64,000 nt of DNA from Vibrio chagasii (GTDB lineage: Bacteria; Pseudomonadota; Gammaproteobacteria; Enterobacterales; Vibrionaceae): NCBI RefSeq assembly GCF_002954585.1, contig NZ_MSCI01000002.1, positions 287,893 through 351,892 of the forward strand, written 5' to 3'. The translations under genes and the position numbers were made by a program. Shown here in pieces: positions 1 through 13,300 of the stretch (its first letter is position 1; every line of letters begins with the position of its first letter). The notes under the pieces were generated by a model. The model did not search any database. It was not told where the DNA came from and worked only from the letters and a program-made list of their open reading frames with translations.

Positions 1-229
<229 letters not shown>

Positions 230-305
230 TACGAAGATATTCACGATAAGTGTCCACACAGATTGATGGTTTAGAAAGTTAAGAGTAGGAAATACTTTTC
301 CAGAT

Positions 306-381
306 GGGGCTATAGCTCAGCTGGGAGAGCGCCTCGCTGGCAGCGAGGAGGTCTGCGGTTCGATCCCGCATAGCTCCACCA
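306..381 (+). tRNA. tRNA-Ala (anticodon GGC)
   Basis: A full cloverleaf can be drawn: acceptor strand GGGGCTA pairing with TAGCTCC (one G-T pair), D-arm, anticodon stem CTCGC/GCGAG with loop CTGGCAG and anticodon GGC at 339-341, T-arm GGTTCGATCC, and an encoded CCA at 379-381. A tRNA in the 16S-23S spacer is standard for gammaproteobacterial rrn operons. Confidence 0.97.
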
Positions 382-440
382 TCTTTAAGTGTTCTTCCTT
401 AAGAATCTTTAAAAATGGTTATTTCTTTTGAAATATCTAG

Positions 441-451
441 CTCTTTAACAA
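441..451 (+). promoter_or_regulatory. boxA antitermination element in the rRNA spacer
   Basis: CTCTTTAACAA matches the conserved rRNA boxA that binds NusB/NusE in the nascent transcript and keeps RNA polymerase antiterminated through 23S. It lies about 240 nt before the 23S start, as in other gammaproteobacterial operons. The call rests on sequence match and position. Confidence 0.75.
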
Positions 452-690
452 TTTGGAAAGCTGACTGATTAACTCTAAGAGTTAATCAAATTAAAAGTTC
501 TCAATGTTTATCTGCTCTTATTTATTAAGAACAGTAAACACAACACAAACACATTCAAGTGTCTTGTATTCGATTCAAATTTAATTTGAATCACATTGAG
601 TCCGGCAAACACGTAATAAGAATTAACCCTTCTTGTTACAACCAAAAACCTTGGTTGTTTACCATACATAAAGACCTCTTCGGGTTGTAT

Positions 691-3580
<2,890 letters not shown>

Positions 3581-3710
3581 ACAACACCCAAGGGGTTTTG
3601 ATGGACTCATATGATACAAACGCTTGAATGAGTTTGAAGAGAACAGAAACAGCTTTCCAGATTATTTTGCCTTCAGTTTTTAAAAAAAACTGAAAGTAAA
3701 AGCAAAATTT

Positions 3711-3829
3711 TGCTTGGCGACCATAGCATTGTGGACCCACCTGATTCCATGCCGAACTCAGAAGTGAAACACAATAGCGCCGATGGTAGTGTGGGGCTTC
3801 CCCATGTGAGAGTAGGACATCGCCAGGCT
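3711..3829 (+). rRNA. rrf: 5S ribosomal RNA
   Basis: It starts TGCTTGGCGACCATAGC and ends ATCGCCAGGC, and the ends pair to form helix I. The internal CCGAACTCAGAAGTGAAAC is the conserved loop region of bacterial 5S. A 130-nt spacer separates it from 23S. The 3' end is placed within one or two nucleotides. Confidence 0.96.
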
Positions 3830-3909
3830 CCAAATTTATTTTCATTTTTCAAAAGTGAAGACAAAAAGTGTTATGAACGGCTTGTCAGCGACGACAAGTA
3901 GTCCACTGC

Positions 3910-3986
3910 GGAGTGGTAGTTCAGTTGGTTAGAATACCGGCCTGTCACGCCGGGGGTCGCGGGTTCGAGTCCCGTCCACTCCGCCA
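3910..3986 (+). tRNA. tRNA-Asp (anticodon GTC)
   Basis: The acceptor stem GGAGTGG/CCACTCC, the anticodon loop CTGTCAC with GTC at 3944-3946, the T-arm GGGTTCGAGTCCC and an encoded CCA end are all present. It lies distal to 5S and is probably co-transcribed with the rRNA operon. Confidence 0.97.
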
Positions 3987-4020
3987 CTTATTCAGAGTTT
4001 CAGCTCTTTAAAACTGAAAT

Positions 4021-4097
<77 letters not shown>

Positions 4098-4102
4098 TAT
4101 TT

Positions 4103-4133
4103 AAGGCTCTAGTCGAAAGACTAGAGCCTTTTT
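4103..4133 (+). terminator. Rho-independent terminator of the rRNA/tRNA operon
   Basis: A perfect 12-bp stem, AAGGCTCTAGTC/GACTAGAGCCTT, closes on a GAAA tetraloop and runs into a T tract. It lies 5 nt after tRNA-Trp. Confidence 0.92.
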
Positions 4134-4283
4134 ACTTTCTGGCCTCAAATACCTCATAGCCCCCATTCAGCTTCTTCCAACTCAAATAGCTTTCGTCTAT
4201 CACCAAAAAAGTAGCCAATAATCGTCAACTATTCTCGAATGCCGACTAGTATAGATAATATGCACCACTTACATGGAATGGTT

Positions 4284-5123
4284 ATGAGGTTATCTTTCGT
4301 TTTAGTTGTCCTGTTTTATTCATTTTCTTCTTTGGCTACGCCTTGGGAGAAAGAGAAAAGCCCGACGACAAACTCAACCTCATCAATAGGCAGTTATGCT
4401 AATGGCTGCTTGGACGGTGCACAGGCCTTGCCAATTAATGGTGTTGGCTATCAGATTATTCGCCCTCAAAGAGAGCGTTACTATGGTCATACAGAGGCTA
4501 TTCAGTTTATTGAAAGACTAGGTTTGACAACGAGTGAACAGTTAGGCACTAATCTATTGATTGGTGATATCTCACTTCCTCGTGGTGGACGCTTTTCATC
4601 TGGTCATTCGAGCCATCAAACCGGATTGGATATCGATATATGGCTGAGGTTAACGGACAAAAGACTCTCTGAGAACGAACTCGCGGTTCCCAAGCCAGTC
4701 AGTGCCGTCGATCTAACTAACTACAAGCTTCGCCAGTCTAATTGGACAGACGACCACTTCCAGGTCATTCGCCATGCCGCTAAAGATGAAAAAGTGGTGC
4801 GCATTTTTGTTCATCCAGTGATTAAGCAGGCTCTTTGCGATCAGGAAGTCTCTGATGTTAAACAAAGAGAGTGGTTAGGCAAAATCAGGCCATGGTGGGG
4901 ACATCATTCTCACTTTCATGTTCGCTTAAAGTGCCCAGAAGGCAGTGCCAATTGTATTCCTCAAGCCCTACCTCCTAAAGGTGATGGTTGTGGCGAAGAG
5001 CTCGCGAGCTGGGCTCCAAAGACAATCCCTGTTCCTCCTCCTAAAAAGGTAGCCACCAACAAGAAAAAAAAGAAAATTAAAGTCATGCCTAGTCAATGTT
5101 TAGCCTTGATTTCGAATAAGTAA
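4284..5123 (+). CDS. mepA: Penicillin-insensitive murein endopeptidase MepA
   Basis: Periplasmic zinc endopeptidase of the M74/LAS family, which cuts D-alanyl-meso-diaminopimelyl cross-links in murein. The start at 4284 is preferred to upstream in-frame ATGs because GGA lies 6 nt upstream and it places the signal peptide (MRLSFVLVVLFYSFSSLA) at the N-terminus. That gives 279 residues, close to the family length. Zinc ligands can be placed by family analogy at H111 and D118 (HSSHQTGLDID) and H212 (GHHSHFH). The C-terminus has a lysine-rich tail (KKKKKIK) that is probably not catalytic. It stands alone between the rRNA operon terminator and a hypothetical gene. Confidence 0.9.
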   Translation: MRLSFVLVVLFYSFSSLATPWEKEKSPTTNSTSSIGSYANGCLDGAQALPINGVGYQIIRPQRERYYGHTEAIQFIERLGLTTSEQLGTNLLIGDISLPRGGRFSSGHSSHQTGLDIDIWLRLTDKRLSENELAVPKPVSAVDLTNYKLRQSNWTDDHFQVIRHAAKDEKVVRIFVHPVIKQALCDQEVSDVKQREWLGKIRPWWGHHSHFHVRLKCPEGSANCIPQALPPKGDGCGEELASWAPKTIPVPPPKKVATNKKKKKIKVMPSQCLALISNK

Positions 5124-5388
5124 TCGAAATATCAATGGTTTATTAAGGTGGTAATGCCACTCGTTTTGTCGACTCCAAAAAACTGGAGAAATGTCACACT
5201 TTTGTCTAGAGTTTATAAATGCGACATTAAGAATATCGTTTGATATTGAAAGCATTAATTTGAGAAAAACAGCGACAATTTGACTGGGCTAGGTCAGGAG
5301 TAAGTGTTTGGGGTGAAAGATGCGGCTTATGTGCAGTATGTGAAATCAGAGTCTGATACCCGTAGATAGATAATTCAAGGATAAGACT

Positions 5389-5697
5389 ATGACTATGATT
5401 TGTGCAAAGGAATTTTCAGAATGGTTAAGACATAGGTTCAGCACTGAGAATGCGGGTATTTCTATTTCAAGAGATGACATCAACCAATTAACAGGTAGGC
5501 AGCGATTAGATCCTAGCTTTGTGAACGATGTACATTATGAATTGATGCAGTATGGAATGGCATTTGTGACCGATACTGGGCGGGAAAACTTTTATCTAGT
5601 ACCAGTATCACAGTCGATAAATTGGCGAGAGCGACTCGAATATCAGTTCGAAAAAGAGTTATTCTGCAACATTTATCCCATGGAAAAATCTGGATAA
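5389..5697 (+). CDS. Hypothetical protein, 102 aa
   Basis: I do not recognise the family. The ORF has a good AAGGA ribosome site 7 nt before ATG and ends just before a terminator, so it is likely expressed. The product is small, soluble and rich in charged and aromatic residues, with no signal peptide, no membrane segment and no cysteine motif. The first half (SRDDINQLTGRQRLDPSFVN) looks like a small helical fold, which is only an impression. A second in-frame ATG lies two codons in. Confidence 0.7.
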   Translation: MTMICAKEFSEWLRHRFSTENAGISISRDDINQLTGRQRLDPSFVNDVHYELMQYGMAFVTDTGRENFYLVPVSQSINWRERLEYQFEKELFCNIYPMEKSG

Positions 5698-5700
5698 GAA

Positions 5701-5735
5701 AAAGGTTCAACTTATTGATTAAGTTGAACCTTTTC
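5701..5735. terminator. Bidirectional Rho-independent terminator
   Basis: The stem GGTTCAACTTA/TAAGTTGAACC is flanked by an A-run on the left and a T-run on the right. It can therefore stop the hypothetical gene read rightward and yfhL read leftward, whose stop is at 5740. Confidence 0.85.
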
Positions 5736-5739
5736 TCTT

Positions 5740-5997
<258 letters not shown>

Positions 5998-6022
5998 TTA
6001 CTTCTCAGTTTTCTAAGTAAAG

Positions 6023-7426
6023 TTACTTACCAGATGCGTTGCGTGTGTCTTGGCCTTCGCTCAAGTTACGCATCAACAAGCCGTACTCTAAGTCTAGATC
6101 AGCTGGTACTGGGATGAATACAAAGTGACCGTTACCTTTTGCGTCTTCAACGGCTTCAGACTTACGGTTTTCCATTATCTCTAGTGTGAAAACAACGTTA
6201 CCTTTCGGTGTCATCATTTCTAAGCTGTCACCTACTAGGAACTTGTTCTTCACTTCCACTTCCGCTAGATCGCCACGGCGTTTACCTGTGAACTCACCAA
6301 CAAATTGTTGAGTATCAGAGATAGAGTAACCGTACTCGTAGTTTTGGTAAGTATCATGAGTGTGGCGACGAAGGAAGCCTTCAGTGTAGCCACGGTGCGC
6401 CAGGCTCTCTAGTGTACCCATTAGACTTTCATCAAATGGCTTGCCTGCTACAGCGTCATCGATAGCCTTACGGTAAACTTGTGCAGTACGAGCACAGTAG
6501 TAGAAAGACTTAGTGCGGCCTTCGATTTTCAGTGAGTGAACACCCATCTTCGTTAGACGTTCAACGTGCTGGATTGCGCGAAGGTCTTTTGAGTTCATGA
6601 TGTAAGTACCATGCTCATCTTCAAACGCAGCCATTTTCTCTTCAGGCTTGTGCGACTCTGAAAGTAGAACCACTTCATCTGTCGGTTTACCTAGACCTAG
6701 TGTGTTGTTTGGACGTTCGTCTTGAACTTCAACATCCTGAATCTCAACACCAGTAGGGTTTGCTTCAACGATCTGACCGTTTTCGTCTTCTTTTGCTGCT
6801 TCTGTTTTGTATTCCCAACGACAAGCGTTAGTGCAAGTACCTTGGTTAGGATCGCGCTTGTTCATGTAACCAGAAAGTAGACAACGACCAGAGTACGCCA
6901 TGCAAAGTGCACCGTGAACAAAGATCTCTAGCTCTGTCTCTGGGCAGTGTTCGCGGATCTCTTCGATCTCTTCAAGTGATAGCTCACGAGATAGGATTAC
7001 ACGCTCAACGCCTTGTGTAGCCCAGAATTTTACAGTTGCCCAGTTTACAGCGTTAGCCTGAACTGAAAGGTGGATAGGCATTTCAGGGAATGCTTCACGA
7101 ACCATCATGATAAGACCAGGATCAGACATGATAAGAGCGTCTGGGCCCATATCAACAACTGGCTTAAGGTCGCGAATGAAAGTCTTTAGTTTAGAGTTGT
7201 GTGGCTGAATGTTACATACAACATATAACTTTTTGCCTTGAGCATGAGCTTCATCGATACCGATTTGTAGGTTTTCGTGGTTGAACTCATTGTTACGAAC
7301 GCGAAGGCTGTAACGTGGCTGGCCCGCGTAAACTGCATCTGCGCCGTAGGCGAATGCGTAACGCATGTTTTTAAGGCTTCCTGCCGGTGATAATAGTTCA
7401 GGTACAAATGGTTTTTGTGTAGTCAT
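6023..7426 (-). CDS. trhP: tRNA 5-hydroxyuridine synthesis protein TrhP (YegQ, U32 family)
   Basis: The 467-residue protein is very similar to E. coli YegQ along its whole length (ELLSPAGSLKNMRYAFAYGA, HGALCMAYSGRCLLSGY, SLKIEGRTKSFYYCARTAQ). The family hydroxylates U34 of certain tRNAs on the way to cmo5U/mcmo5U. The central CMAYSGRC and CTNAC cysteines fit the iron-sulfur site of U32 proteins. Between about residues 210 and 265 it has an acidic insertion that is longer and less conserved than the E. coli one. yfhL follows on the same strand. Confidence 0.93.
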   Translation of the reverse strand: MTTQKPFVPELLSPAGSLKNMRYAFAYGADAVYAGQPRYSLRVRNNEFNHENLQIGIDEAHAQGKKLYVVCNIQPHNSKLKTFIRDLKPVVDMGPDALIMSDPGLIMMVREAFPEMPIHLSVQANAVNWATVKFWATQGVERVILSRELSLEEIEEIREHCPETELEIFVHGALCMAYSGRCLLSGYMNKRDPNQGTCTNACRWEYKTEAAKEDENGQIVEANPTGVEIQDVEVQDERPNNTLGLGKPTDEVVLLSESHKPEEKMAAFEDEHGTYIMNSKDLRAIQHVERLTKMGVHSLKIEGRTKSFYYCARTAQVYRKAIDDAVAGKPFDESLMGTLESLAHRGYTEGFLRRHTHDTYQNYEYGYSISDTQQFVGEFTGKRRGDLAEVEVKNKFLVGDSLEMMTPKGNVVFTLEIMENRKSEAVEDAKGNGHFVFIPVPADLDLEYGLLMRNLSEGQDTRNASGK

Positions 7427-7593
7427 TGCTTCGTTCTCTAATCTGATCTCAAGTCAGGTTGATACCACCAAGTGATATCAAAGGGGCGCAAATTTTACGC
7501 TAAAATGAGTCTGGTTGATAGCCCTAAAGATAGCAATGATATTAAGAAGAGAATGAAGGGATAAATATGCAGCGGGAAATGTAGGGGGGAAAT

Positions 7594-7621
7594 AAGCTCA
7601 GGCACGTTGCACCTGAGCTTT
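7594..7621 (-). terminator. Probable terminator downstream of rdgC
   Basis: The inverted repeat AAGCTCAGG/CCTGAGCTT lies 12 nt after the rdgC stop. Read on the minus strand it is followed by a short, imperfect T-rich stretch, so termination may be only moderate. Confidence 0.6.
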
Positions 7622-7632
7622 AAAGTTACTGA

Positions 7633-8547
7633 TTAAGCATTCGGTTGAGTTAATCCACCTAGTGATTCGAACAGGTTCGGAAGGAACACGCTGAACTCAC
7701 CACATAGCAATGAGAAATCAGCATCAAAGCGTGCAGCTTGGTCTTCGCGAGGAATATCGTCGTTCTCATCTTTAAGTTCATCGCTGAACTTCAGGCGTTT
7801 GATACTGCCGTCTTCAGCCAGGATGAATTCAATGCGATCTTGCCAGTTGATAAGCAGCTTGGTCACCACTTTATTTGCTTCGATGTGGTTTTTAATCTCA
7901 TCGGCTTCTAGCTCTTGTTTCTTAACTCGAACAATTCCACCGTCTTCTTGGATTGATTTAAGCTCAGCTTCGTCAAGCATAGTAATGCCTTGAGGAGTAT
8001 CGCCCGACTTAACCCATTCGGTTAGTGTTGTCTCGATCGCTTGCTCAGGAATTGCAGGGACAACCGGTAGGCTACCCATTGTTTTACGCAGCAGAGCTAA
8101 CACGTCTTCTGCTTTTTTGTAGCTGCTTGCATCAACCACAATGAAGCCTTCTTTTGGCATGATCAGCGCGTATGTGAAGTTACTGCGGCTAAATGCACGA
8201 GGAAGAAGATCAATGATGATGTCTTCTTTTAGGCTGTCTTTCTCTTTCTTTTTAAGAGGAGTGCCAGACTCTGCTTCAAGTGTTTCAATTTTTGCATTCA
8301 GTGACTCTTTAATCACAGATGCTGGCAGCATTTTCTCTTCTTTCTTTGCACAGATAAGAATGCGGTTCTCTGATACGTGCGTCATCATATCGCCATGTTT
8401 ACCCATTGCGTGCACCCAACCAAACTTCTGTTTGTCTTGGCTACCACACGGAGTAAAGCGGAATTCTTCAAGTTGTTTCTCTAGCTGATCTGCGTTGAAA
8501 TCAATATCACGGTTGAAGCGATAGACTAGGCAATTTTTAAACCACAT
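7633..8547 (-). CDS. rdgC: Recombination-associated protein RdgC
   Basis: Nucleoid-associated DNA-binding protein that forms a ring around duplex DNA and limits RecA action. Its length of 304 residues is the family norm. The N-terminus [11 protein letters not shown] and the FTPCG...KFGWVHAMG region are characteristic of RdgC. No signal peptide or membrane segment. It is transcribed away from phoB, and the 194-bp gap between them holds the phoB Pho box. Confidence 0.95.
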   Translation of the reverse strand: MWFKNCLVYRFNRDIDFNADQLEKQLEEFRFTPCGSQDKQKFGWVHAMGKHGDMMTHVSENRILICAKKEEKMLPASVIKESLNAKIETLEAESGTPLKKKEKDSLKEDIIIDLLPRAFSRSNFTYALIMPKEGFIVVDASSYKKAEDVLALLRKTMGSLPVVPAIPEQAIETTLTEWVKSGDTPQGITMLDEAELKSIQEDGGIVRVKKQELEADEIKNHIEANKVVTKLLINWQDRIEFILAEDGSIKRLKFSDELKDENDDIPREDQAARFDADFSLLCGEFSVFLPNLFESLGGLTQPNA

Positions 8548-8672
8548 ATATTTTTCTCATACCTTTTTAGAAGTGCCTCATGATATGAGATCTAATTCGA
8601 TTTGTCCTTAGCTCTGTATCAAAAGTTATAAAGTGAAACGTTTGAGACAGTTATATGAAAATTTGTTTTCAA

Positions 8673-8706
8673 AGGTCACAAAAGTGTCATAATTAACTCA
8701 GATAAT
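8673..8706 (+). promoter_or_regulatory. Pho box and PhoB-dependent promoter of phoB
   Basis: Two 7-mers, AGGTCAC (8673-8679) and GTGTCAT (8684-8690), are separated by AAAA. This is the 7-4-7 layout of the PhoB site, whose consensus half is CTGTMAY. GATAAT at 8701-8706 follows after 10 nt, where a -10 element is expected when PhoB replaces the -35. It implies autoregulation of phoBR. Confidence 0.8.
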
Positions 8707-8741
8707 GCAATGCGTTGATTAAATACAAAGGCTATTCAATT

Positions 8742-9431
8742 ATGTCGAGAAGGATTCTGGTCGTTGAAGATGAAGCACCTATTCGTGAGATGCTGTGTTT
8801 TGTACTTGAACAAAAAGGCTACCAAGCAGTAGAGGCTGAAGATTACGATACAGCGGTAAACAAGCTATGTGAACCTTTCCCAGATCTAGTATTACTAGAT
8901 TGGATGCTACCTGGTGGTAGCGGGATAAACTTTATCAAGCACATGAAGCGTGAAGAGTTAACTCGCAACATCCCAGTGGTGATGCTAACGGCTCGTGGTG
9001 AAGAAGAAGACAAGGTTCGCGGTTTAGAAGTTGGTGCTGACGACTACATTACCAAACCATTTTCGCCAAAAGAGCTTGTGGCTCGCCTGAAAGCGGTGAT
9101 TCGCCGTGTAACACCAACCGCATTGGAAGATGTGATTGATGTTCAAGGTCTTAAATTAGACCCTGTATCACACCGCGTGACCGCTAGCGAAGGTCCGGTT
9201 GATATGGGACCAACAGAATTCAAAATGCTGCATTTCTTTATGACGCACCAAGAGCGTGTATACAGCCGAGAGCAGCTGCTTAACAATGTTTGGGGTACCA
9301 ACGTTTACGTTGAAGACCGCACTGTTGATGTACATATTCGACGCCTGCGTAAAGCGCTTGAGTCTGCAGGCCACGATAAGCTAATCCAAACGGTTCGTGG
9401 CGCTGGCTACCGTTTTTCTACAAAGGCTTAA
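8742..9431 (+). CDS. phoB: Phosphate response regulator PhoB
   Basis: OmpR-family transcription factor of 229 residues. The receiver domain (about 1-120) has the acidic pair D10/E11, phospho-acceptor D53 (LLDWMLPG) and the conserved lysine in YITKPFSP. The C-terminal winged helix (about 130-226) ends [11 protein letters not shown]...VRGAGYRF. The start at 8742 ([11 protein letters not shown]) matches the family; an ATG nine codons upstream would add a non-conserved tail. phoR follows 33 bp downstream. The upstream Pho box suggests positive autoregulation under phosphate limitation. Confidence 0.96.
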   Translation: MSRRILVVEDEAPIREMLCFVLEQKGYQAVEAEDYDTAVNKLCEPFPDLVLLDWMLPGGSGINFIKHMKREELTRNIPVVMLTARGEEEDKVRGLEVGADDYITKPFSPKELVARLKAVIRRVTPTALEDVIDVQGLKLDPVSHRVTASEGPVDMGPTEFKMLHFFMTHQERVYSREQLLNNVWGTNVYVEDRTVDVHIRRLRKALESAGHDKLIQTVRGAGYRFSTKA

Positions 9432-9464
9432 TGTGGCTTCGCTGCCCAGTTTACGGAGTCCTGA

Positions 9465-10763
9465 ATGGTTGAAAAGTTAACCTGGAAAAAGCTGGCTTGG
9501 GAGCTGGCTTTTTTTTACGCACCATGGGTTTTAGTCGGATGGATATTCGGTTATCTACCTTGGTTACTGCTGGCTGCGACGGTATTGCAGCTCGGCTGGC
9601 ATCTACACAACCAAATGCGTTTGTCCGCATGGTTGTGGGATGAGAAGCGTCTAACTCCACCTTCAGGCTCTGGAAACTGGGAATCTCTGTTTAACGGTAT
9701 CTATCGTATGCAGCAGAGGCAGCGTCGCAAACGTAAAGAACTGACTAACCTTATCCGCCGTTTCCGTAATGGTGCAGAATCGCTTCCCGATGCCGTTGTG
9801 GTATTTCGCGGTGAAGGTAATATCGTTTGGTGTAACAAGCTGGCTCAGTATTTGTTGGGCTTTCGTTGGCCAGATGATTCAGGTCAACCGATCTCGAATT
9901 TGATTCGTACTCCAGATTTTATTAAGTACCTTAATAAGCAAGATTTTTCTGAGCCATTAGAGATGCCTTCTCCTCTGAATGTGGAGCGTATGCTTGAACT
10001 GCGTATTGTGCCCTATACCGAGGGTGAACACCTGATGGTGGTGCGTGATGTCACCCAGCTTAAGCAGCTAGAGGGCATGCGCCGTAACTTCTTCGCTAAC
10101 GTATCTCACGAGCTTCGAACTCCAATGACCGTCCTTCAGGGTTACCTTGAAATGACGGAAGACCCAGACATGATCGTTGGCCCAATGTGGACCAAGGCAC
10201 ATGGTGTCATGACTGAGCAGCTCAATCGAATGAACAGTCTGGTTAATCAGTTGCTCACGCTTTCAAAAATCGAAGCTGCTCCAATGCATGAGTTGGATGA
10301 AGTGGTCAACGTTCCTGCGATGCTGGAAGTTCTTGAGAAAGAGGCGGCCAGCCTTAGCGGTGAGCGCGAACATAAGCTTGAGTTTGATATCGATAAGAGT
10401 CTGCGAGTTCTTGCCGATGAAGACCAATTGAGAAGTGCGATTTCGAATTTGGTTTATAACGCGGTTAAATACACACCCGCAGGGGCAAAGGTCAAAGTTC
10501 GTTGGTATCAAACCAGCCAAGGCGCGTGCTTAGATGTGTCAGATACTGGTGATGGTATTGAACCTCAACACTTACATCGACTCACAGAGCGCTTCTATCG
10601 TGTAGATAAAGCCCGCTCTCGTGATACCGGTGGTAGTGGCCTTGGGTTGGCGATTGTAAAGCATGCGCTTAGCCACCACGATTCACACCTTGAAATTCAA
10701 AGTGAGGTGGGTGTTGGCAGCCGTTTCCATTTCACGTTGCCAAACCGATTGACCGTGTCATGA
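9465..10763 (+). CDS. phoR: Phosphate sensor histidine kinase PhoR
   Basis: Membrane-bound kinase of 432 residues that phosphorylates PhoB. Two hydrophobic segments fill residues 12-46, with no periplasmic sensor domain, as is usual for PhoR. A PAS domain spans about 95-200. The HisKA box [12 protein letters not shown] carries phospho-accepting H215. The ATPase domain has an N box ([11 protein letters not shown]), G1 (DTGDGIEP) and G2 ([10 protein letters not shown]). Its stop overlaps the start of the next gene by 4 bp (ATGA), so the PstS-like protein is translationally coupled to it. Confidence 0.96.
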   Translation: MVEKLTWKKLAWELAFFYAPWVLVGWIFGYLPWLLLAATVLQLGWHLHNQMRLSAWLWDEKRLTPPSGSGNWESLFNGIYRMQQRQRRKRKELTNLIRRFRNGAESLPDAVVVFRGEGNIVWCNKLAQYLLGFRWPDDSGQPISNLIRTPDFIKYLNKQDFSEPLEMPSPLNVERMLELRIVPYTEGEHLMVVRDVTQLKQLEGMRRNFFANVSHELRTPMTVLQGYLEMTEDPDMIVGPMWTKAHGVMTEQLNRMNSLVNQLLTLSKIEAAPMHELDEVVNVPAMLEVLEKEAASLSGEREHKLEFDIDKSLRVLADEDQLRSAISNLVYNAVKYTPAGAKVKVRWYQTSQGACLDVSDTGDGIEPQHLHRLTERFYRVDKARSRDTGGSGLGLAIVKHALSHHDSHLEIQSEVGVGSRFHFTLPNRLTVS

Positions 10764-11737
10764 GTGACTTAATACGCAGGATGCGTTTGCCGATTGGTTC
10801 TATGTTAGCGATGGTATTGGCGTGGCCAAGTTTTGCTGAGCAGAGTGTTGAGTCACTGCCCGATTATTCTAAGGTTCCAGGTATCTCTGGAAGCTTGTTG
10901 TCGGTTGGTTCTGATACCTTGGCTGGGATGACGACACTCTGGGTAGAAGAGTTTAAATCCTATTATCCGAATGTGAATGCTCAAGTCCAAGCATCAGGCT
11001 CTTCTACTGCGCCTCCTGCATTGACTGAGGGGACTGCACATCTTGGCCCTATGAGCCGACCAATGCGCCTACGTGAAGTGGAAGCTTTTGAAAGAGAGCA
11101 TGGCTATAAGCCAACCGCATTGCGAGTCGCTATTGATGCAATAGGGCTGTTTGTTCACCGAGATAACCCTGTTGAAGGGCTTAACTTTCGTCAGATTGAT
11201 GGCATCTTTTCTGAGACCTTACGCTGCGGAGCAACGAAGCCCCTCAATAACTGGCAAGATCTTGGAATCGATCAGCCATGGGCGAAACATCGATTCCAAC
11301 TGTTCGGTCGCAATTCTGTATCGGGCACTTATGGATACTTCAAACAGAATGCACTGTGCGGCGGTGACTTTAAAAATCGTGTGAATGAGCAACCTGGTTC
11401 GGCTTCTGTCGTTCAGTCGGTCGCTTCATCCATTAGTGGGATTGGCTATTCGGGTATTGGCTACCGCGTAGCAGGTGTTAAGCTGATTCCTATTGCAGAG
11501 CACGGCTCTAATTATGTTGAGCCTACGCGTGCGAATATCTTGAGTGGTGATTACCCTCTATCTCGCTTTCTCTATGTATATGTGAATAAGCATCCTGATA
11601 AACCACTTTCTCCAGTTGAGAGAGAGTTCCTTACTTTTGTATTCTCGAAGCAGGGACAAGAGCTTGTAGAAAAAGATGGCTATCTAGCAATACCGTCTGA
11701 GTTCGCAGAGCAAGAGCTCGCAAAAGTTGGGTTATAG
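10760..11737 (+). CDS. PstS-like phosphate-binding protein
   Basis: Periplasmic solute-binding protein of the PstS family, 325 residues, with a signal peptide ending near WPSFAEQS. The phosphate-loop motifs [23 protein letters not shown] and [12 protein letters not shown] fit phosphate ligation. It sits in the phoBR operon rather than ahead of pstC, as I recall from other vibrios. It could feed PstCAB or act in sensing. An alternative start at the internal ATG at 10781 would give a shorter signal peptide. Confidence 0.88.
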   Translation: MSDLIRRMRLPIGSMLAMVLAWPSFAEQSVESLPDYSKVPGISGSLLSVGSDTLAGMTTLWVEEFKSYYPNVNAQVQASGSSTAPPALTEGTAHLGPMSRPMRLREVEAFEREHGYKPTALRVAIDAIGLFVHRDNPVEGLNFRQIDGIFSETLRCGATKPLNNWQDLGIDQPWAKHRFQLFGRNSVSGTYGYFKQNALCGGDFKNRVNEQPGSASVVQSVASSISGIGYSGIGYRVAGVKLIPIAEHGSNYVEPTRANILSGDYPLSRFLYVYVNKHPDKPLSPVEREFLTFVFSKQGQELVEKDGYLAIPSEFAEQELAKVGL

Positions 11738-11788
11738 CTCAAACTCAATATAGGTAGCCTACTTGTGGTGGGCTATTGGCTATTTCCC

Positions 11789-13300
11789 TCATTTCAAATC
11801 TAAACACCAACCGGCATTTTTCCAGCGCTGCTGTTCTTCTTTTAACTCATAATCGAGTAGTTGGTTTGTATCTAACCAGTCACTATTTTCGCCAGTCAAA
11901 CTCCAATGGTCATCCATTTTTATGGTTAGCTTTACATTGGGTACTGGTGTCTGGCTGCGTTGTCGATTGAGTAAAATTGCCAGCCTAAGTATTCGGATCA
12001 TCAGCGTCACTTGTTGCAACGAAAACAGTGATAATGTTGGCAAGTCTTGCAGCTTGATCGCTTTTCTCTGATATCGAACGATAAGGGAAATCAGACGTTG
12101 TTGCTCAGTATTAAAACCGGGCATGGTGGTGTGTTTAATCAGATAGGCTGAATGGCGATGATACCCTTGAAATGCCACGCTCTGGCCAACTTCATGCAGC
12201 AGTGCAGACCAACCAAGTAGGTCAAATAACTCAGAGTCTATAGTGCCTTTCAGTTGTGGTTTTGCTTGTAGTAATAGGGCGTTGGCTGTCTCTTTGACTT
12301 TTTCTGCATGTGTTAAGTCAACATGATAGCGAGATAGTAATGTTTCTGCGGTACGAGACCTTATATCAAGGCTCTTGAACTTATCTTCCATGTCATAAAG
12401 CACGCCTTCTCTTAATGCGCCATCAGAGATATACAGCTCATCTATATTTAAGCTATCCATGACCGCGGAAAGAATCGTAACACCGGCAGCAAACACGGGC
12501 TTCCGCTCATCGCTTAAACCCAACAGCTTGATGTCTTTTACAGATGAAAACTCCGTTAGGTGGTTTTTTAGATAAGTAAGCCGTTGTGGAGTGATGTACT
12601 CATCGTCAAAGCCCAAACCCTTGAGTACCTCTTTAATTGATTTCGCGGTGCCAGATGAGCCAAAAGCGATCTCCCAAGAGGCGGCTTGGTAGTTCTTAAT
12701 GACAGGTGTTAACAGTTGAATTGCAGCGGTATAAGCGGTAGCAAAATGCTGAGAAGTTAACAGGTCATCACTAAAGAAACGTTGAGTAAAGCTGACGCAC
12801 CCCATAGGTAAACTATGTATGACTTCGGGTGTGAAGCCCTGTCCGGTCACTATTTCAGTACTTCCTCCACCAATATCGATAACGAGCTTTGATTTGGATG
12901 CGGTCTGAGTATGTTCAACCCCGTTGTAGATCAATCGCGCTTCCTCGTGCCCTGAAATGATCTCGATGGGAAAAGGAAAAATGAGTTTGGCTTGCTCTAT
13001 AAAAGTGTTTGAGTTCTTTGCCTTTCGTAGGGTATGAGTAGCAACAACCCTAACATCATCTATCTCAAAATCAGTAAGTCGTTCTGCGAAGACTTTTAGA
13101 CAATCTAGCCCGCGATTAATCGCTTGATCTGATAGCTGGTAGTACTCATCCAGCCCATCGCTTAAGCGTACTTTCTGTTTATGTCGGCTGACGAGTTGTA
13201 GGTGTTTACCAAACACTTGAGCGACCACCATATGAAAGCTGTTCGAACCTAAATCGATAGCAGCAATGCATCTTGATTGTTTGTCGTCACTTAGCGGCAT
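11789..13300 (-). CDS. ppx: Exopolyphosphatase Ppx
   Basis: Processively removes terminal phosphates from polyphosphate. The N-terminal ASKHA fold has the phosphate-1 motif AIDLGSNSFHMVVA and the phosphate-2 motif LVIDIGGGSTEIV. The C-terminal half has an HD-like helical part (LLHEVGQSVAFQGYHRHSAY). Its 503 residues match the family. The start overlaps the end of ppk by 10 bp on the same strand, so polyphosphate synthesis and breakdown are coupled in one operon. Confidence 0.95.
   Translation of the reverse strand: MPLSDDKQSRCIAAIDLGSNSFHMVVAQVFGKHLQLVSRHKQKVRLSDGLDEYYQLSDQAINRGLDCLKVFAERLTDFEIDDVRVVATHTLRKAKNSNTFIEQAKLIFPFPIEIISGHEEARLIYNGVEHTQTASKSKLVIDIGGGSTEIVTGQGFTPEVIHSLPMGCVSFTQRFFSDDLLTSQHFATAYTAAIQLLTPVIKNYQAASWEIAFGSSGTAKSIKEVLKGLGFDDEYITPQRLTYLKNHLTEFSSVKDIKLLGLSDERKPVFAAGVTILSAVMDSLNIDELYISDGALREGVLYDMEDKFKSLDIRSRTAETLLSRYHVDLTHAEKVKETANALLLQAKPQLKGTIDSELFDLLGWSALLHEVGQSVAFQGYHRHSAYLIKHTTMPGFNTEQQRLISLIVRYQRKAIKLQDLPTLSLFSLQQVTLMIRILRLAILLNRQRSQTPVPNVKLTIKMDDHWSLTGENSDWLDTNQLLDYELKEEQQRWKNAGWCLDLK

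Larger units (their letters stand above)
230..690 (+). other. 16S-23S internal transcribed spacer
   Basis: This spacer holds one tRNA gene (tRNA-Ala) and a boxA antitermination element. The sequence just before the 23S start (TTGTATGGTTAAG) is complementary to the sequence just after its 3' end (CTTAACCATACAA), which gives the usual RNase III processing stem that frames 23S rRNA. I see no protein gene in it. Confidence 0.85.
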